Shown: in pieces, positions 17,765 to 27,561 of the stretch
How the letters are laid out: every line of letters begins with the position of its first letter
Position numbering within the stretch: the stretch's first letter is position 1
Assembly: GCA_028697715.1 (NCBI GenBank)
Contig: JAQVDS010000007.1
Location: 1 to 64,000, forward strand
Reading direction: 5' to 3'
DNA from: Acidithiobacillus sp.
GTDB lineage: Bacteria; Pseudomonadota; Gammaproteobacteria; Acidithiobacillales; Acidithiobacillaceae
DNA: 64,000 bases
The notes under the pieces: generated by a model
Told to the model about the DNA's origin: nothing
The model's database searches: none
What the model saw: only the letters and a program-made list of their open reading frames with translations
Program-made: the position numbers and the translations under genes

Positions 17765-19072
17765 GTGGACGTACTGCCCTATCTCATTGTTGGTGCTGGA
17801 ATCACCGGCCTCAGTCTGGCTCTGCGCCTACAAGAAGAGGGAAAAGAATTTTTGCTGCTCGAGGCGCGCGAGACGGCGGGTGGCAATATTCGCAGCCGTA
17901 GCGAAGAGGGCTTTACCTACGACCTTGGCCCCAACACCTTGCTCGTTCGCGACCCTTTGGTGGCAGATCTACTGCGGCGTCTCGCTCTCGATGGTGTTAC
18001 CGCCAACCCTCTTGCTCGTCGTCGCTTTGTCCTGAATCGGCACAAGCGACTGGTTGCACTTGGCCCTGGAGCCCTGCTCGGCGGCAAGCTCTTGTCTCCC
18101 GGTGCCCGTCTACGCCTTCTTGGTGAACCCTTCCGCGCCCGCGCGGCGGCGGAGGAGTCCGTGGCAACATTCGTGCGCCGACGCCTGGGGCCGGAAATAC
18201 TGGACTGGATGGTCGACCCCTTTGTCTCCGGGGTTTTTGCTGGCGATCCCGAGCGTCTCTCCCTCGCCGCCAGCCTCCCTCGTCTGGCGCAGATGGAGAA
18301 GGAGCATGGATCCTTGCTGCTCGCCGGCTTGCGCCGCAAGCGCCCGACCATGCGCAGTCGCCTGCTATCCTTTGCCGGCGGCATGCAGGACCTGCCCCGC
18401 GCCGCTACCGCAAAACTGGGCGATAGACTGCGCTGCAATGCGCCGGTGACCGCCATCCTTCCCGTCGATCAAGGCTGGAGAGTGGAAAGCAGAACCGGCG
18501 CTCTGCTGGCAAAACAGCTGTTTCTCTGCCTCCCCACCGATGCAATCATTCGCCTTCTGCCTGCGACCGCACAGCCATTACGCGATCAGCTCGCAGAAAT
18601 TGAATACCCCGCGGTCGCGACGCTTGCCCTGGGTTTTCCGCGCACACAGGTAGAGCATCCCCTGGATGGCTTTGGCGTGCTGATCCCCAGGCGCTTGGGT
18701 ATTCCCACCCTGGGGGCACTATTCTCTTCCACCCTTTTCCCGAAGCGTGCGCCCGATGGCCAGGTACTGCTTACCGTGTTTCTGGGCGGCGCGCAGGAAG
18801 CCATCCCGCAAGAAGAAGCTCTCCTCTTTCGCCAGGCACTGGAAGATCTCTCCCCCATCCTGGGCATCCAGGGTCAGCCCAGTTTCCAGCGGGCGCAACT
18901 TTGGCCGTGCGCCATTCCGCAATATAACTTGGGACATGCCCAACGCCTCGCCGCCATAGACAGCGCCCTAAGCGACTGGCCGGGCTTGTCACTGCTGGGC
19001 AACTGGCGTGGCGGCGTGGCGCTGGGCGACTGTATCCGCAACGGCTGGGAGGCAGGGCGAATAGAAAGGTAG
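17765..19072 (+). CDS. hemY: Protoporphyrinogen oxidase (FAD-dependent, HemY type)
   Basis: A 435-residue FAD-dependent oxidoreductase that oxidises protoporphyrinogen IX to protoporphyrin IX in heme synthesis. The N-terminal dinucleotide-binding motif (IVGAGITGLSLALRLQEEGK), then GGNIRS and YDLGPNTLL, are classic for this enzyme. The C-terminus has LSLLGNWRGGVALGDCIRNG, the FAD-contact block. The GTG start at 17765 follows AGGAGGA with good spacing. HemY-type enzymes can use oxygen, fitting an aerobic acidophile. Confidence 0.9.
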   Translation: MDVLPYLIVGAGITGLSLALRLQEEGKEFLLLEARETAGGNIRSRSEEGFTYDLGPNTLLVRDPLVADLLRRLALDGVTANPLARRRFVLNRHKRLVALGPGALLGGKLLSPGARLRLLGEPFRARAAAEESVATFVRRRLGPEILDWMVDPFVSGVFAGDPERLSLAASLPRLAQMEKEHGSLLLAGLRRKRPTMRSRLLSFAGGMQDLPRAATAKLGDRLRCNAPVTAILPVDQGWRVESRTGALLAKQLFLCLPTDAIIRLLPATAQPLRDQLAEIEYPAVATLALGFPRTQVEHPLDGFGVLIPRRLGIPTLGALFSSTLFPKRAPDGQVLLTVFLGGAQEAIPQEEALLFRQALEDLSPILGIQGQPSFQRAQLWPCAIPQYNLGHAQRLAAIDSALSDWPGLSLLGNWRGGVALGDCIRNGWEAGRIER

Positions 19073-19126
19073 AAAATTTTTGCCGACCGATCTTTTACCA
19101 TCGGCATCATAACGGGATCTGCAAGA

Positions 19127-19933
19127 TCACTCGTTCTGCAACTTTTGGGGTGACTGTCCGGCGGCGGAGCTACCGAATGTCAGCCCTCTATCCGCCACGT
19201 GATGGTATTGAAAAGCCAAACGCCCGCTTTGATTGATTTGCTCCGGATAACTCGCCACCTGTCCAATAATTTCTACAGGTGTGCCGGGTTGAACCATACT
19301 CGCAATATTTTGTGCGTCGTGATTGGAGAGCGCCACACAGCCTGCCGTCCAGCGGCCTGGGAACACTCTGGCAGTACGATCGTACGAAAAACTTGGCCCC
19401 ATGCCGTGGATTCCGATGTACCCGCCCAAGGGCGTGTTCTGCGGCGGCACCTGCCCAGCATCGATGGCCGACACAATCGCGTGATACTGGCTCTGCGAGA
19501 TGATCCCTTCACGTAAGCCCCATTCGGCGTCGTGCCGATTAGGATAGGTGAGAAGCATGAAGGGTCCGTATTGGGTTCCCCAGCGTACATACCCTATGTG
19601 ATAGTGTCCGATGGGCGTTTTGTTATCACCGCGAATCCGGCGCGGGGCCGAACCGCCAAAGCCAATAGCGACCGGATAGCTGGCCAACAGCGTCGAGCCG
19701 CGATATAGATACAGCTTGCGTTGATCGGTATTAACGATGATGTGCAAAGTCACATCTTGCGGCGCAACGGACTGTACCGGTGCCGTGGAAATCGCAGGAC
19801 TGACCGGAGGCGGAGGAATGCGCGCCGCGTAGTAGGCAACCGAGTGGACCTTGGTCGGTGGGAGCTGCGAAGTACAGCCGCCCAGAAATACCATACCAAC
19901 TACCGCCACAGACCAGTGATACCAACGTCCCAC
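19127..19933 (-). CDS. L,D-transpeptidase (YkuD), lipoprotein
   Basis: A 268-residue peptidoglycan-modifying enzyme. The lipobox is FLGGC with the cysteine at residue 20, so it is probably a periplasmic lipoprotein. The YkuD domain (about residues 60-215) carries IGIHGMG and the catalytic WTAGCVALSN, with the Cys nucleophile and preceding His. A proline-rich spacer follows the lipid anchor. The start is GTG, 12 bases after a GAGGAATT site. It is convergent with hemY. Confidence 0.88.
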   Translation of the reverse strand: MGRWYHWSVAVVGMVFLGGCTSQLPPTKVHSVAYYAARIPPPPVSPAISTAPVQSVAPQDVTLHIIVNTDQRKLYLYRGSTLLASYPVAIGFGGSAPRRIRGDNKTPIGHYHIGYVRWGTQYGPFMLLTYPNRHDAEWGLREGIISQSQYHAIVSAIDAGQVPPQNTPLGGYIGIHGMGPSFSYDRTARVFPGRWTAGCVALSNHDAQNIASMVQPGTPVEIIGQVASYPEQINQSGRLAFQYHHVADRGLTFGSSAAGQSPQKLQNE

Positions 19934-20035
19934 GCGTAATTCCTCGCGCTAATATAAAATTTTTCGAAGAATACTCCAGCCCATTCCTGACTGTCTACCG
20001 GAACACCTTCGCCAGCGCCTTTCCGTTGGCTGCGG

Positions 20036-20131
20036 TCAGTAGTGGTAGCGTAACTGAGCGATCAGAATCGAATCATCCAATGTCTTGTAGACGATCCGAT
20101 GTTCATCGTTGATTCGCCGCGACCAATCAGC
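20036..20131 (-). pseudogene. Remnant of a YoeB-type toxin gene (C-terminal 31 codons)
   Basis: Read on the minus strand, this stretch encodes ADWSRRINDEHRIVYKTLDD then SILIAQLRYHY and a TGA. This is the conserved C-terminus of YoeB/Txe ribosome-dependent mRNA endonucleases (family pattern FWSRRI…EHRLVY…IAxxRYHY), including the terminal His-Tyr. The rest of the gene is missing: an in-frame TAG stands at 20134-20132, and the recG stop overlaps the first codons. No antitoxin gene is visible. It is a scar of a toxin-antitoxin module, inactive as it stands. Confidence 0.8.
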
Positions 20132-22178
20132 CTATTGCCGCATAGGCGGTGGCTGAACCCAACCAGCGCTGGATGAGCACATCAATCGCCTCCGGACAGT
20201 CCCGCTCCAGGCGTTCGGCAAGCCCTGGAAGAAGGGGCAATAGCGCTTCATCGCGCAACAGATCGGCGATACGCAACTGCCGCTCACCGCTCTGCCGCAC
20301 CCCCAGAAACTCCCCCGGTCCCCGCATCTCCAAGTCCTTGCGCGCAATGACAAAGCCATCCTGCGACGCACGCAGGGTCTGCAGTCTTTCCCGCGCCTTG
20401 GCCGAAAGGGGTGCGTGATACATCAGGATACAAACACTGGCCTGCGCGCCCCGCCCCACTCTCCCGCGCAACTGATGCAATTGCGCCAATCCCAGACGCT
20501 CGGCGTGCTCGATCACCATCACCGATGCATTGGGAACATCCACCCCTACCTCGATCACCGTCGTCGCCACCAATATTCGCAGCTTCCCGTGCCGGAATGC
20601 TTCCATGATCTGCGCCTTCTCCTCGCTACGCTGGCGCCCATGCAGCAAGCCGATGGGAATTTCCGGCAATACCGCCTGCAAATCGGCATAACTGGTCTCC
20701 GCTGCCTGCAATTGCAGGATCTCGGATTCCTCGATCAAAGGACAGACCCAATAGATCTGGCGCCCAGCGGCAAGCAGGTGATGCAGCCGCTGGATCAATT
20801 CCTCCCGCCGCTCATCGGCCAGCACCAGCGTGTCGATGGGTTGCCGCCCCGGCGGCAATTCATCGATGCTGGAAATATCCAGATCGGCGTGCAGGGTCAT
20901 GGCCAGAGTACGCGGGATCGGCGTCGCGGTCATTACCAGAAGATGGGGCATGTCGCCCTTTTCCAGCAGCCGACGACGTTGCTCGACGCCAAAGCGGTGC
21001 TGCTCATCAATGATCACCAGCCCCAGACGGGCAAACTCCACATTCTCCTGGAATAACGCCTGCGTCCCACAAACTACCGACAGGCTACCTTCCTGCAAAT
21101 CCGTCATGGTAGTGCGTCGCTGACGCAGTCCCTGGCTACCCAGCAAGAGCCCAACCGCCACGTCCAGCGAAGACAACCAGGACTGCAGACGCTCATATAG
21201 TTGCACTGCCAGGATTTCCGTCGGCGCCATGACGGCAACCTGTTTACCCGCTGCTACCACATGCAAGAGTATCGCAACCGCCACCAGGGTTTTCCCCGAA
21301 CCGACGTCACCCTGCACCAGCCGCCGCATCGGCCGCTGGCTCGTCAGGTCGGCTACCGCCTCGGCAATCACCCGTTCCTGCGCAGACGTTGGCGAAAAAG
21401 ACAAGGTCGTACGCAGCCGCTGCCAAAGACTGGGATCAGGCACAGATTCTACGAGTTGCGGAGCACTTTTCCGACGTTCCCGGCGCAATGCCAGATGATG
21501 CGCCAGGAGCTCCTCCAGGGCGACTCGTTGCCACTCCCGATCCGCGGCCATGGGCGCACGCTCCCCTCCCCGGTGCAGGTAGCGAATACTGTCGGCCACG
21601 CTCGGCCAGTCCGGGAAATATGCCTGTAAGGGATCTACGAGGCTTGGCAACAATTCCTGCGCGGCAGCAATGAAACGCCGCCACTGCTGTTGGTGGATGC
21701 CCTGGGTGCTGGGATAGAACGGTGTCAGATGCTCGGGAGGCCGAAAATCCGCTCGATCGGCGAGCTGCCACTCGGGATGCACCATCTCCAGCCCCTGCAG
21801 ACCCGCGCGCAATTCGCCAAAGCACCAGAGCCTGCGTCCGCTGTGCCATTGCTGGCGCAAAGCCGGACTCAGGTGAAAGAATCGCAGGCGAAGGGCTGTC
21901 CCACTTGCATCCGCAAGGCGCAGCAACCACTGCTCTCGCCGGCCGGTCTGGCGCTGCAGATCGACGATTTCCCCCAGTACCGCGCATTCCATCCCTGGCC
22001 GCAGAGAAGCAATCGGCAAGAGGCGCCGACGATCCTGAAACCGCAGGGGGAAATGAAAGAGCAGGTCCTCGATCCTGGTGAGACCGAGGCCCGCCATGCG
22101 TCCAGCAAGCGCCGGCCCGATGCCGGGCAACGCTGCCAAGGAATCCTGCAGACGCAGCGCTGGACGCGATACAGCCAT
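20127..22178 (-). CDS. recG: ATP-dependent DNA helicase RecG
   Basis: A 683-residue helicase that remodels stalled forks and Holliday junctions. The N-terminal wedge region starts SLAALPGIGPALAGRM. Helicase motifs follow: GDVGSGKT (Walker A), IIDEQHRFG (DEQH box), MTATPIPRTLAMT, TTVIEVGVDVPNASVM and QLRGRVGRG. The length is close to the usual 690. It is 4 bases after the small DUF1858-like gene on the same strand. Its stop codon abuts the YoeB remnant. Confidence 0.95.
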   Translation of the reverse strand: MAVSRPALRLQDSLAALPGIGPALAGRMAGLGLTRIEDLLFHFPLRFQDRRRLLPIASLRPGMECAVLGEIVDLQRQTGRREQWLLRLADASGTALRLRFFHLSPALRQQWHSGRRLWCFGELRAGLQGLEMVHPEWQLADRADFRPPEHLTPFYPSTQGIHQQQWRRFIAAAQELLPSLVDPLQAYFPDWPSVADSIRYLHRGGERAPMAADREWQRVALEELLAHHLALRRERRKSAPQLVESVPDPSLWQRLRTTLSFSPTSAQERVIAEAVADLTSQRPMRRLVQGDVGSGKTLVAVAILLHVVAAGKQVAVMAPTEILAVQLYERLQSWLSSLDVAVGLLLGSQGLRQRRTTMTDLQEGSLSVVCGTQALFQENVEFARLGLVIIDEQHRFGVEQRRRLLEKGDMPHLLVMTATPIPRTLAMTLHADLDISSIDELPPGRQPIDTLVLADERREELIQRLHHLLAAGRQIYWVCPLIEESEILQLQAAETSYADLQAVLPEIPIGLLHGRQRSEEKAQIMEAFRHGKLRILVATTVIEVGVDVPNASVMVIEHAERLGLAQLHQLRGRVGRGAQASVCILMYHAPLSAKARERLQTLRASQDGFVIARKDLEMRGPGEFLGVRQSGERQLRIADLLRDEALLPLLPGLAERLERDCPEAIDVLIQRWLGSATAYAAIG

Positions 22179-22182
22179 ACCT

Positions 22183-22395
22183 TCAGGCGTTGGTGTCTTG
22201 CGCGCGGCGCCTTTCCCAGTCCTGCAGCAACGACTGTAGATCGAGATGATGCATGGCAGCTACGCCAGCCAGGGTTTCTCGCTCGGCGACGAAACACTCA
22301 TTGCAGTGGATTCCCCTTTCTTCCAGCAAGCCACGCAATTCCGGATAGCGTTGCAGAAGAACGCGAACCGGCTGCTGCAGATCAGCCGGTAGCAT
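22183..22395 (-). CDS. DUF1858-like small CxxC protein
   Basis: A 70-residue protein. GIHCNECFVAERETLAGVAA followed by HHLDLQSLLQDW matches the DUF1858 pattern (G..C.GC…ETL..A...HGLD...LL), found alone or fused to hybrid-cluster/ScdA-like proteins and thought to relate to redox or metal chemistry. The pair of cysteines at about residues 31 and 34 is kept. Its start overlaps the ridA end by 14 bases and its stop is 4 bases before recG, so translation is probably coupled. Confidence 0.75.
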   Translation of the reverse strand: MLPADLQQPVRVLLQRYPELRGLLEERGIHCNECFVAERETLAGVAAMHHLDLQSLLQDWERRRAQDTNA

Positions 22396-22783
22396 GATCC
22401 GCCTCAGCCAGGGCTACAATCCCGTCGATCTCCACCACCGCATTGCGCGGTAAGGCTGCAACCTGTAATGCCGCACGCGCCGGATATGGAGGGGTAAAAA
22501 ATTTCTCCATGAGCGCATTCACCGTCGCAAAATTGCTCAGATCACTCAGATACACCTGTAATTTCACCGCCCGCCGCAGGTCGGTGCCCGCCGCCACACA
22601 GACGGCTTGCAGATTATCCAGGACCTGTTGCATCTGCGCAGCAAAGTCTCCCTGCACCAGCTCTCCCGTTTTCGGATCGATTGGGATCTGGCCAGAGAGA
22701 TACAGCAGATCGCCATGGATCATGGCCTGACTGTAGGCGCCTATGGCCTTTGGGGCTTCTGCACTGTGAACGGGTTTGGGCAT
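22382..22783 (-). CDS. ridA: RidA family enamine/imine deaminase
   Basis: A 133-residue RidA protein that hydrolyses reactive 2-aminoacrylate-type enamines. Family marks are APKAIGAYSQA near the N-terminus, LYLSGQIPIDP, the DLRRAVKLQVYLSDL block, and the C-terminal PARAALQVAALPRNAVVEID with its substrate-binding Arg. The upstream open frame lies in spoT. The ATG at 22783 follows AGGAGATTGCT, so it is the likely start. It sits 17 bases after spoT. Confidence 0.92.
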   Translation of the reverse strand: MPKPVHSAEAPKAIGAYSQAMIHGDLLYLSGQIPIDPKTGELVQGDFAAQMQQVLDNLQAVCVAAGTDLRRAVKLQVYLSDLSNFATVNALMEKFFTPPYPARAALQVAALPRNAVVEIDGIVALAEADHATG

Positions 22784-22800
22784 AGCAATCTCCTGAGAAT

Positions 22801-25068
22801 TCATCCTTTCACGCGCTGCACCCGCGACACCGAAGGCAGGGAGCGTAAATTCCGCACCACCTGAGCCAGGTGATCGCGGTCGCGCACCGTGATGGTAAAG
22901 GTAATACCGGTATAAAGGCCATCCTGGGGTTCGATATCGACATGATCGATGTTGGCATCGGCCTGGGCAATATGGGTTGCCACCCGCGCCAGGACCCCGC
23001 GTCCACTCTCCGCCACGACCCGCACCAGGACCGGGAACTCGGCATGCACTTCGGGATCCCACTGCACGTCCACCCAGCGGTCACGACGCTTGCGCCATTC
23101 CCGAATGTTGTGGCAATCGTGGGTGTGCACCACAATCCCTTTACCCGCCGTGATAAAGCCGAGGATCGGATCCCCGGGAATGGGACGACAACAGCGCGCC
23201 AGGGTGACTGGCATTCCCTCGGTACCGCGGATCAGCAATGGCTGCTTGTGTCCCGCCTCGCGCCCAGGCCGCCCCGGTAGCAAGGAACTTACCGCCTGCC
23301 CCAGTCGGCGCGCCGTTTGCGCCAGACGCCCACGCTCTTCCTCGGGTACGAGCTTTTGCGCCACCACCAGCGGAATGATCTGACCGATGCCGATCGACAC
23401 CAACAAAGCGCTACGGTCCGCCACTTGAAAGGTGGGATAGACACGCCGAAAATCTTCTTCCGTCAATGCCTCGAGAGAGGTTCCCAGACTACGCAGGGCC
23501 TTGTCGAGCAGACTGGCACCCAGTTGTTCCGCGTCGCCGCGCTGGATGGTCTTGAGGTAAGAGCGGATATTGGCACGCGCTTTGGCGGTGACCACGACCT
23601 CCAGCCAACCGGCCTGGGGATGTGCCGACTCAGCGGTGATGATCTCCACCTTGTCACCATTGTCGATGATGCTGCGCAACGGCACATAGATCTCATTGAT
23701 TTTAGCGGCCACCGCGCGATTACCGATATCACTGTGCACGGCATAGGCAAAATCAATCGCTGTAGCACCCCGCGGTAGACCAAGAATTTTGCCCTTCGGG
23801 GTGAACACGTAGACCTCATCAGGGAAGAGATCCATCTTCAGGCTTTCGAGAAATTCTTGCGAATCGCCCCCCTGGGCCTGCAACTCCAGCAGACGCTGGA
23901 TCCATGCGCGCGCTTGCGCCTCGGCATGTGCCCGCTGAATTCCGCTTTTATAGAGCCAATGCGCGGCCACTCCGGCTTCCGCCACCCGGTGCATATCCTC
24001 GGTCCGAATCTGGACCTCCACCGGATGCCCAAAGGGCCCTAGCAGGATCGTGTGGAGAGACTGATAGCCATTCGATTTCGGGATGGCGATGTAATCTTTG
24101 AAACGCCCAGGAATGGGACGAAACAGACTGTGGACGATACCGAGCACTCGGTAGCAGGTATCGACATCATCGACGATGATGCGAAAGGCATGGAGATCGT
24201 GAATGGCGGAAAAGGGCAATCCCTTGCGCTGCATCTTCCGATAAATGCTGTAGACGTGCTTTTCCCGCCCGCTCACCTGGGCATGGATTGCCTCCTGCCG
24301 CAAACGCTCGGCAATCAGCTGTCCAATTTTCTGTACGCCCTCTTTACGATTACCCCGGGCTGCCTTGATAGCTTGATTCAGGGCATGCCAACGTTTCGGG
24401 TAGAGATGCGAAAAGGCGAGTTCTTCCAATTCGATACGAATAGCGTGGATACCCAGACGCTGGGCAATTGGCGCGTAAATATCGAGGGTCTCGCGGGAAA
24501 TGCGCCGGCGTTTGTCCGCCGTCATCACCCCCATGGTGCGCATGTTATGTAACCGGTCGGCAAGTTTGATCAGCACGACGCGGATATCACGTGACATCGC
24601 CAGGAACATCTTGCGGAAGTTTTCCGCCTGCGCCTCTTCCCGGGTCTCGAAGCGCACTTGGCCGAGTTTGCTGACGCCATCCACCATCTCGGTGACCTCG
24701 GCGCCGAAGCGTTCCGTCAGCTCGTCTTTGCTGATGCCACAATCCTCGATGACATCATGCAACAGTGCTGCCTGTATGGTGGCGACATCCAACTGGAGTT
24801 CTGCGAGGATGCAGGCAACTGCTACCGGGTGATGAATGTAGGGTTCACCACTACGACGCCGTTGCTCCCGATGCGCCAATGCCGCCAGCTCGTAGGCATC
24901 GCGCACCTTCTGCACATCCTCTGGCGACAGATAGCGCTGCAGGAGAAGACGTAGCGGCGCACAAGGATCATCCAAAGCCGGGGTTACCGGCGAGAGCTGT
25001 AACACCTCGGCAGCCTCCGCCAGAAAAACGGAGTCTGCCGGGTTGCTGAGTTCAGTCGCCGCCGACAT
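22801..25068 (-). CDS. spoT: Bifunctional (p)ppGpp synthetase/hydrolase SpoT
   Basis: A 755-residue RelA/SpoT homologue controlling the stringent alarmone. The HD hydrolase domain keeps LLHDVIEDC and [12 protein letters not shown]. The synthetase domain carries [16 protein letters not shown] and [21 protein letters not shown] ([20 protein letters not shown]) and C-terminal ACT domains follow. An intact HD box argues that hydrolase activity is kept, so SpoT/Rel rather than RelA. It lies in the conserved order rpoZ-spoT with a 17-base overlap, then ridA. Confidence 0.94.
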   Translation of the reverse strand: MSAATELSNPADSVFLAEAAEVLQLSPVTPALDDPCAPLRLLLQRYLSPEDVQKVRDAYELAALAHREQRRRSGEPYIHHPVAVACILAELQLDVATIQAALLHDVIEDCGISKDELTERFGAEVTEMVDGVSKLGQVRFETREEAQAENFRKMFLAMSRDIRVVLIKLADRLHNMRTMGVMTADKRRRISRETLDIYAPIAQRLGIHAIRIELEELAFSHLYPKRWHALNQAIKAARGNRKEGVQKIGQLIAERLRQEAIHAQVSGREKHVYSIYRKMQRKGLPFSAIHDLHAFRIIVDDVDTCYRVLGIVHSLFRPIPGRFKDYIAIPKSNGYQSLHTILLGPFGHPVEVQIRTEDMHRVAEAGVAAHWLYKSGIQRAHAEAQARAWIQRLLELQAQGGDSQEFLESLKMDLFPDEVYVFTPKGKILGLPRGATAIDFAYAVHSDIGNRAVAAKINEIYVPLRSIIDNGDKVEIITAESAHPQAGWLEVVVTAKARANIRSYLKTIQRGDAEQLGASLLDKALRSLGTSLEALTEEDFRRVYPTFQVADRSALLVSIGIGQIIPLVVAQKLVPEEERGRLAQTARRLGQAVSSLLPGRPGREAGHKQPLLIRGTEGMPVTLARCCRPIPGDPILGFITAGKGIVVHTHDCHNIREWRKRRDRWVDVQWDPEVHAEFPVLVRVVAESGRGVLARVATHIAQADANIDHVDIEPQDGLYTGITFTITVRDRDHLAQVVRNLRSLPSVSRVQRVKG

Positions 25069-25327
25069 CCTCGATACCTGCGGGTTCCCGCCGTGCGGCG
25101 CCAGGGAAACTGGCCAAAGGTGGTGGTGCCGGCTCGTCGAGGATGGTGCGACTCACCTTACCGGCGGCGATTTCGCGTAGCGCAACCACAGTATTTTTAT
25201 CGCGATCGACGGGCACCAGTGGCTGCGCACCACTGGCGAGCTGGCGGGCACGCCGCGCCGCCACCAGGGTCAGCTCAAAGCGGTTATCCACCTTCGACAA
25301 ACAGTCTTCTACAGTAATACGAGCCAT
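25052..25327 (-). CDS. rpoZ: RNA polymerase omega subunit
   Basis: A 91-residue omega subunit that helps assemble beta' into RNA polymerase. It opens [20 protein letters not shown] and keeps the ARRARQL and [14 protein letters not shown]-like block (here [15 protein letters not shown]). The C-terminal tail is proline-rich and overlaps the spoT start by 17 bases. The gmk-rpoZ-spoT order is the standard proteobacterial one. Confidence 0.94.
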   Translation of the reverse strand: MARITVEDCLSKVDNRFELTLVAARRARQLASGAQPLVPVDRDKNTVVALREIAAGKVSRTILDEPAPPPLASFPGAARREPAGIEDVGGD

Positions 25328-25355
25328 GACGGCAGTTCCTCACTATTTTGCAAAA

Positions 25356-25988
25356 TCACGCCAAAAGAGTACGCAGACGCGCGTGTTCCTCGTGCTGCTG
25401 GCGATTGCGCCGCAGATGCTCGGCACGCACGATACAACGCAAGTCCTCCAAAGCGCGCTGAAACTCCTCATTTACCACCAGATAGTCAAACTCATCGTAA
25501 TGTAGCAGCTCTTCCCGCGCTGCCGCCAGTCGTCGGGCAATCACCTCGTCACTATCCTGGCCGCGACCCCGCAAGCGCTCAGCGAGAACGGCCAAGGAGG
25601 GTGGAAGGATGAAAACGCTGACGACATGCTCTGGCAAGCGCTCCCGCACCAGGCGAGCGCCCTGCCAGTCGATTTCCAGCAAGCAGTCCACCCCGGAGAA
25701 CAGCTGCTTTTTCACCCACGATTCGCCGGTACCATACCGGTTGCCGTGTACCAACGCATGCTCCAAGAATTCTCCGCGCTCTGCCATTCCGGCAAACTGC
25801 TCTGCCGAGATGAAGTGATAGTCCTGACCATCGACCTCTCCCGGACGCGGAGCGCGCGTGGTAAAAGACACCGACGTACGTAGGGCCGTCGTTTCCTGCA
25901 CCAAAGCACGAGACAGGCTGGTCTTGCCGGCGCCGCTGGGCGCCGAAATGATCCAGAGAATCCCTGCATGATGGGCGTGATCACTCAT
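25356..25988 (-). CDS. gmk: Guanylate kinase
   Basis: A 210-residue nucleotide kinase converting GMP to GDP. It has the P-loop SAPSGAGKTSLSRALV, the GMP-binding SFTTRAPRPGEVDGQDYHFI block, FLEHALVHGNRYGT, and LLEIDWQGARLV. The length is typical. It lies 8 bases after yicC and 28 bases before rpoZ in the same direction. Confidence 0.95.
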   Translation of the reverse strand: MSDHAHHAGILWIISAPSGAGKTSLSRALVQETTALRTSVSFTTRAPRPGEVDGQDYHFISAEQFAGMAERGEFLEHALVHGNRYGTGESWVKKQLFSGVDCLLEIDWQGARLVRERLPEHVVSVFILPPSLAVLAERLRGRGQDSDEVIARRLAAAREELLHYDEFDYLVVNEEFQRALEDLRCIVRAEHLRRNRQQHEEHARLRTLLA

Positions 25989-25996
25989 AATTATGG

Positions 25997-26860
25997 CTAC
26001 TCCACATTCTGGATCTGCTCACGCAACTGTTCGATCAGCACCTTGAGCTCGATGGCGGCCCGACTGACCTGTGGATCGCCGGCCTTGGAGCCCAAGGTAT
26101 TGGCCTCCCGATTGCATTCCTGCACCAGGAAATCCAGACGTCGTCCGACGGCCTCGTCACGTTGCAGCACTTGGCGAATTTCTACGAGGTGCGTTGCCAA
26201 TCGTTCCATTTCCTCGGCCACATCCTGCCGATGCAAATAAAAGACCAGTTCTTGCTCCCAACGACCGGGCTCCACCTGTTGCCGCAGATCGCCCAGGCGT
26301 CGTTCCAGGCGTTCTGCCAGCCGCGCTTCAATGCCGGGAAGTTGCATGCGCAGGGATTGCAGTATCTCCTCCATAGCCTGGAGCTTTTGCAGGAAAATTT
26401 CTGCAAGCGCGCTGCCCTCCCGCAGACGCGATTGCTGCAGCTCCTGCAAGGCATCATCGAGATGCGTCAGCAACGCCTCAGGCTGAATTTCCTCTACTTC
26501 TCGGCCCTGCAGGACACCCGGCCAACGCAACAGCTCGAGGGGATCGGGTCCCGGGAGTGGAGCGTCCCACAGCTCTGCAATCTCACCGACGGCGCCACGC
26601 AGTTCAGCCAGCAACGCGGGGTTGATGCGAATACTCGGCTGCTCCTCCTGGACAGAATGTCGTAGCCACACTTCGACCCTGCCGCGCTTGATCACCTGCG
26701 CGACCCGCCGGCGCAATTCCGCCTCGATACCAAGGAGACTGTCGGGAAGGTGCAGGACGATCTCCAGGAAGCGATGATTTACCGCACGGACTTCCCAGGA
26801 TCGCCCATCTTCCGCCCCGCCCGTCACCACCCGGGCATACCCCGTCATACTCCGAATCAT
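25997..26860 (-). CDS. yicC: YicC-family endoribonuclease
   Basis: A 287-residue YicC protein, starting MIRSMTGYARV and ending with the DUF1732 domain (GRRLDFLVQECNREANTLGS, then IELKVLIEQLREQIQNVE). Members are metal-dependent endoribonucleases acting on small RNAs. The coupling to gmk is conserved widely. A small hairpin (CCCGT-loop-ACGGG) lies about 20 bases upstream of the start. Confidence 0.93.
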   Translation of the reverse strand: MIRSMTGYARVVTGGAEDGRSWEVRAVNHRFLEIVLHLPDSLLGIEAELRRRVAQVIKRGRVEVWLRHSVQEEQPSIRINPALLAELRGAVGEIAELWDAPLPGPDPLELLRWPGVLQGREVEEIQPEALLTHLDDALQELQQSRLREGSALAEIFLQKLQAMEEILQSLRMQLPGIEARLAERLERRLGDLRQQVEPGRWEQELVFYLHRQDVAEEMERLATHLVEIRQVLQRDEAVGRRLDFLVQECNREANTLGSKAGDPQVSRAAIELKVLIEQLREQIQNVE

Positions 26861-26913
26861 TTGCGCCCCACCCGTAAAGACGGGAGTTTAGCACGCAGAC
26901 ATCCGCAGGACAC

Positions 26914-26941
26914 GTCCTCTCTGGACAGTCCTCTCTGGACG
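26914..26941. repeat. Two tandem 14-base repeats with internal dyads
   Basis: GTCCTCTCTGGACA followed directly by GTCCTCTCTGGACG. Each unit holds the dyad GTCC-N5-GGAC. They lie in the 89-base gap between slp and yicC, eight bases past the slp stop. No role is evident. Confidence 0.6.
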
Positions 26942-26949
26942 AGATCAGG

Positions 26950-27492
26950 TCACCAGGGATACATCCAGCCAAAACGGGGACCAAACGGACCGTAATAACC
27001 CGGCCAGCCCCAGCCCCACCCACCACCCACGACAACGGTGCTCATGCGCGGTTCCGGCTCTGGCAAGGGCCAGAGATAGACCTGACTCGCACTCAGGCGC
27101 GGATAGGGATATTCGAAGCCCCCCACTTTTTTGGTCACAATGCCTTGCACGGTACCAATAAACGTCATCTCGCGTCCCGGCGCATAGAGCGTTGGATCGT
27201 AGAATCCAGGCGCACAGGCGAGAAAACGACCGACATCCGCTGCCTGACGACCGAGTACCGGGCGGCCCTCGGAGTTGAGGGGGAAACCCAGCACGGTGAA
27301 ACAGGTCTGCTGGGCCTCGGGCTCGGCCTGGATCAACTCGCCGCCCCAGCGTACGAGTTTGCCATTCTCGGCCCCGCTTTGCGCCTGGCGGGGTGTGATA
27401 TTGGGAAAGTTTCCCGCCACCGGCGACACCGTAGCGCAAGCCGAAAGAGCGAGAGGGAGGAGGAGTGTGACCGCAAACCTTGCATGGGACAT
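26950..27492 (-). CDS. slp: Slp-family outer membrane lipoprotein
   Basis: A 180-residue lipoprotein. The signal peptide is MSHARFAVTLLLPLALSAC, with the lipidated cysteine at the end of LSAC. The Slp-family core follows: PRQAQSGAENGKLVRWGGEL and VLGFPLNSEGRP. In E. coli, Slp is induced by starvation and acid stress. The C-terminus is unusually rich in Gly, Trp, Tyr and Pro (GGGWGWGWPGYYGPFG). The frame is open to 27567, but the signal peptide fixes the start at 27492. Confidence 0.88.
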   Translation of the reverse strand: MSHARFAVTLLLPLALSACATVSPVAGNFPNITPRQAQSGAENGKLVRWGGELIQAEPEAQQTCFTVLGFPLNSEGRPVLGRQAADVGRFLACAPGFYDPTLYAPGREMTFIGTVQGIVTKKVGGFEYPYPRLSASQVYLWPLPEPEPRMSTVVVGGGWGWGWPGYYGPFGPRFGWMYPW

Positions 27493-27561
27493 GACTAAAT
27501 ACCTCCGCAGGATCAACGAGGTACAATGTAGCACAATTTTCTGGCCAGAGAGGAACGAGAA

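Noticed and set aside
16651-17901. 416-codon open frame on the plus strand
   Set aside because: A shifted frame of the AI-2E-type gene (16706-17761); rich in Arg, Pro and His, with no domain, unlike the strongly hydrophobic true frame.
19073-19126. Bidirectional terminator between hemY and the L,D-transpeptidase gene
   Set aside because: TGCCGA/TCGGCA can pair around a 14-base loop, but neither strand has a convincing T run directly after it, so I did not list it.
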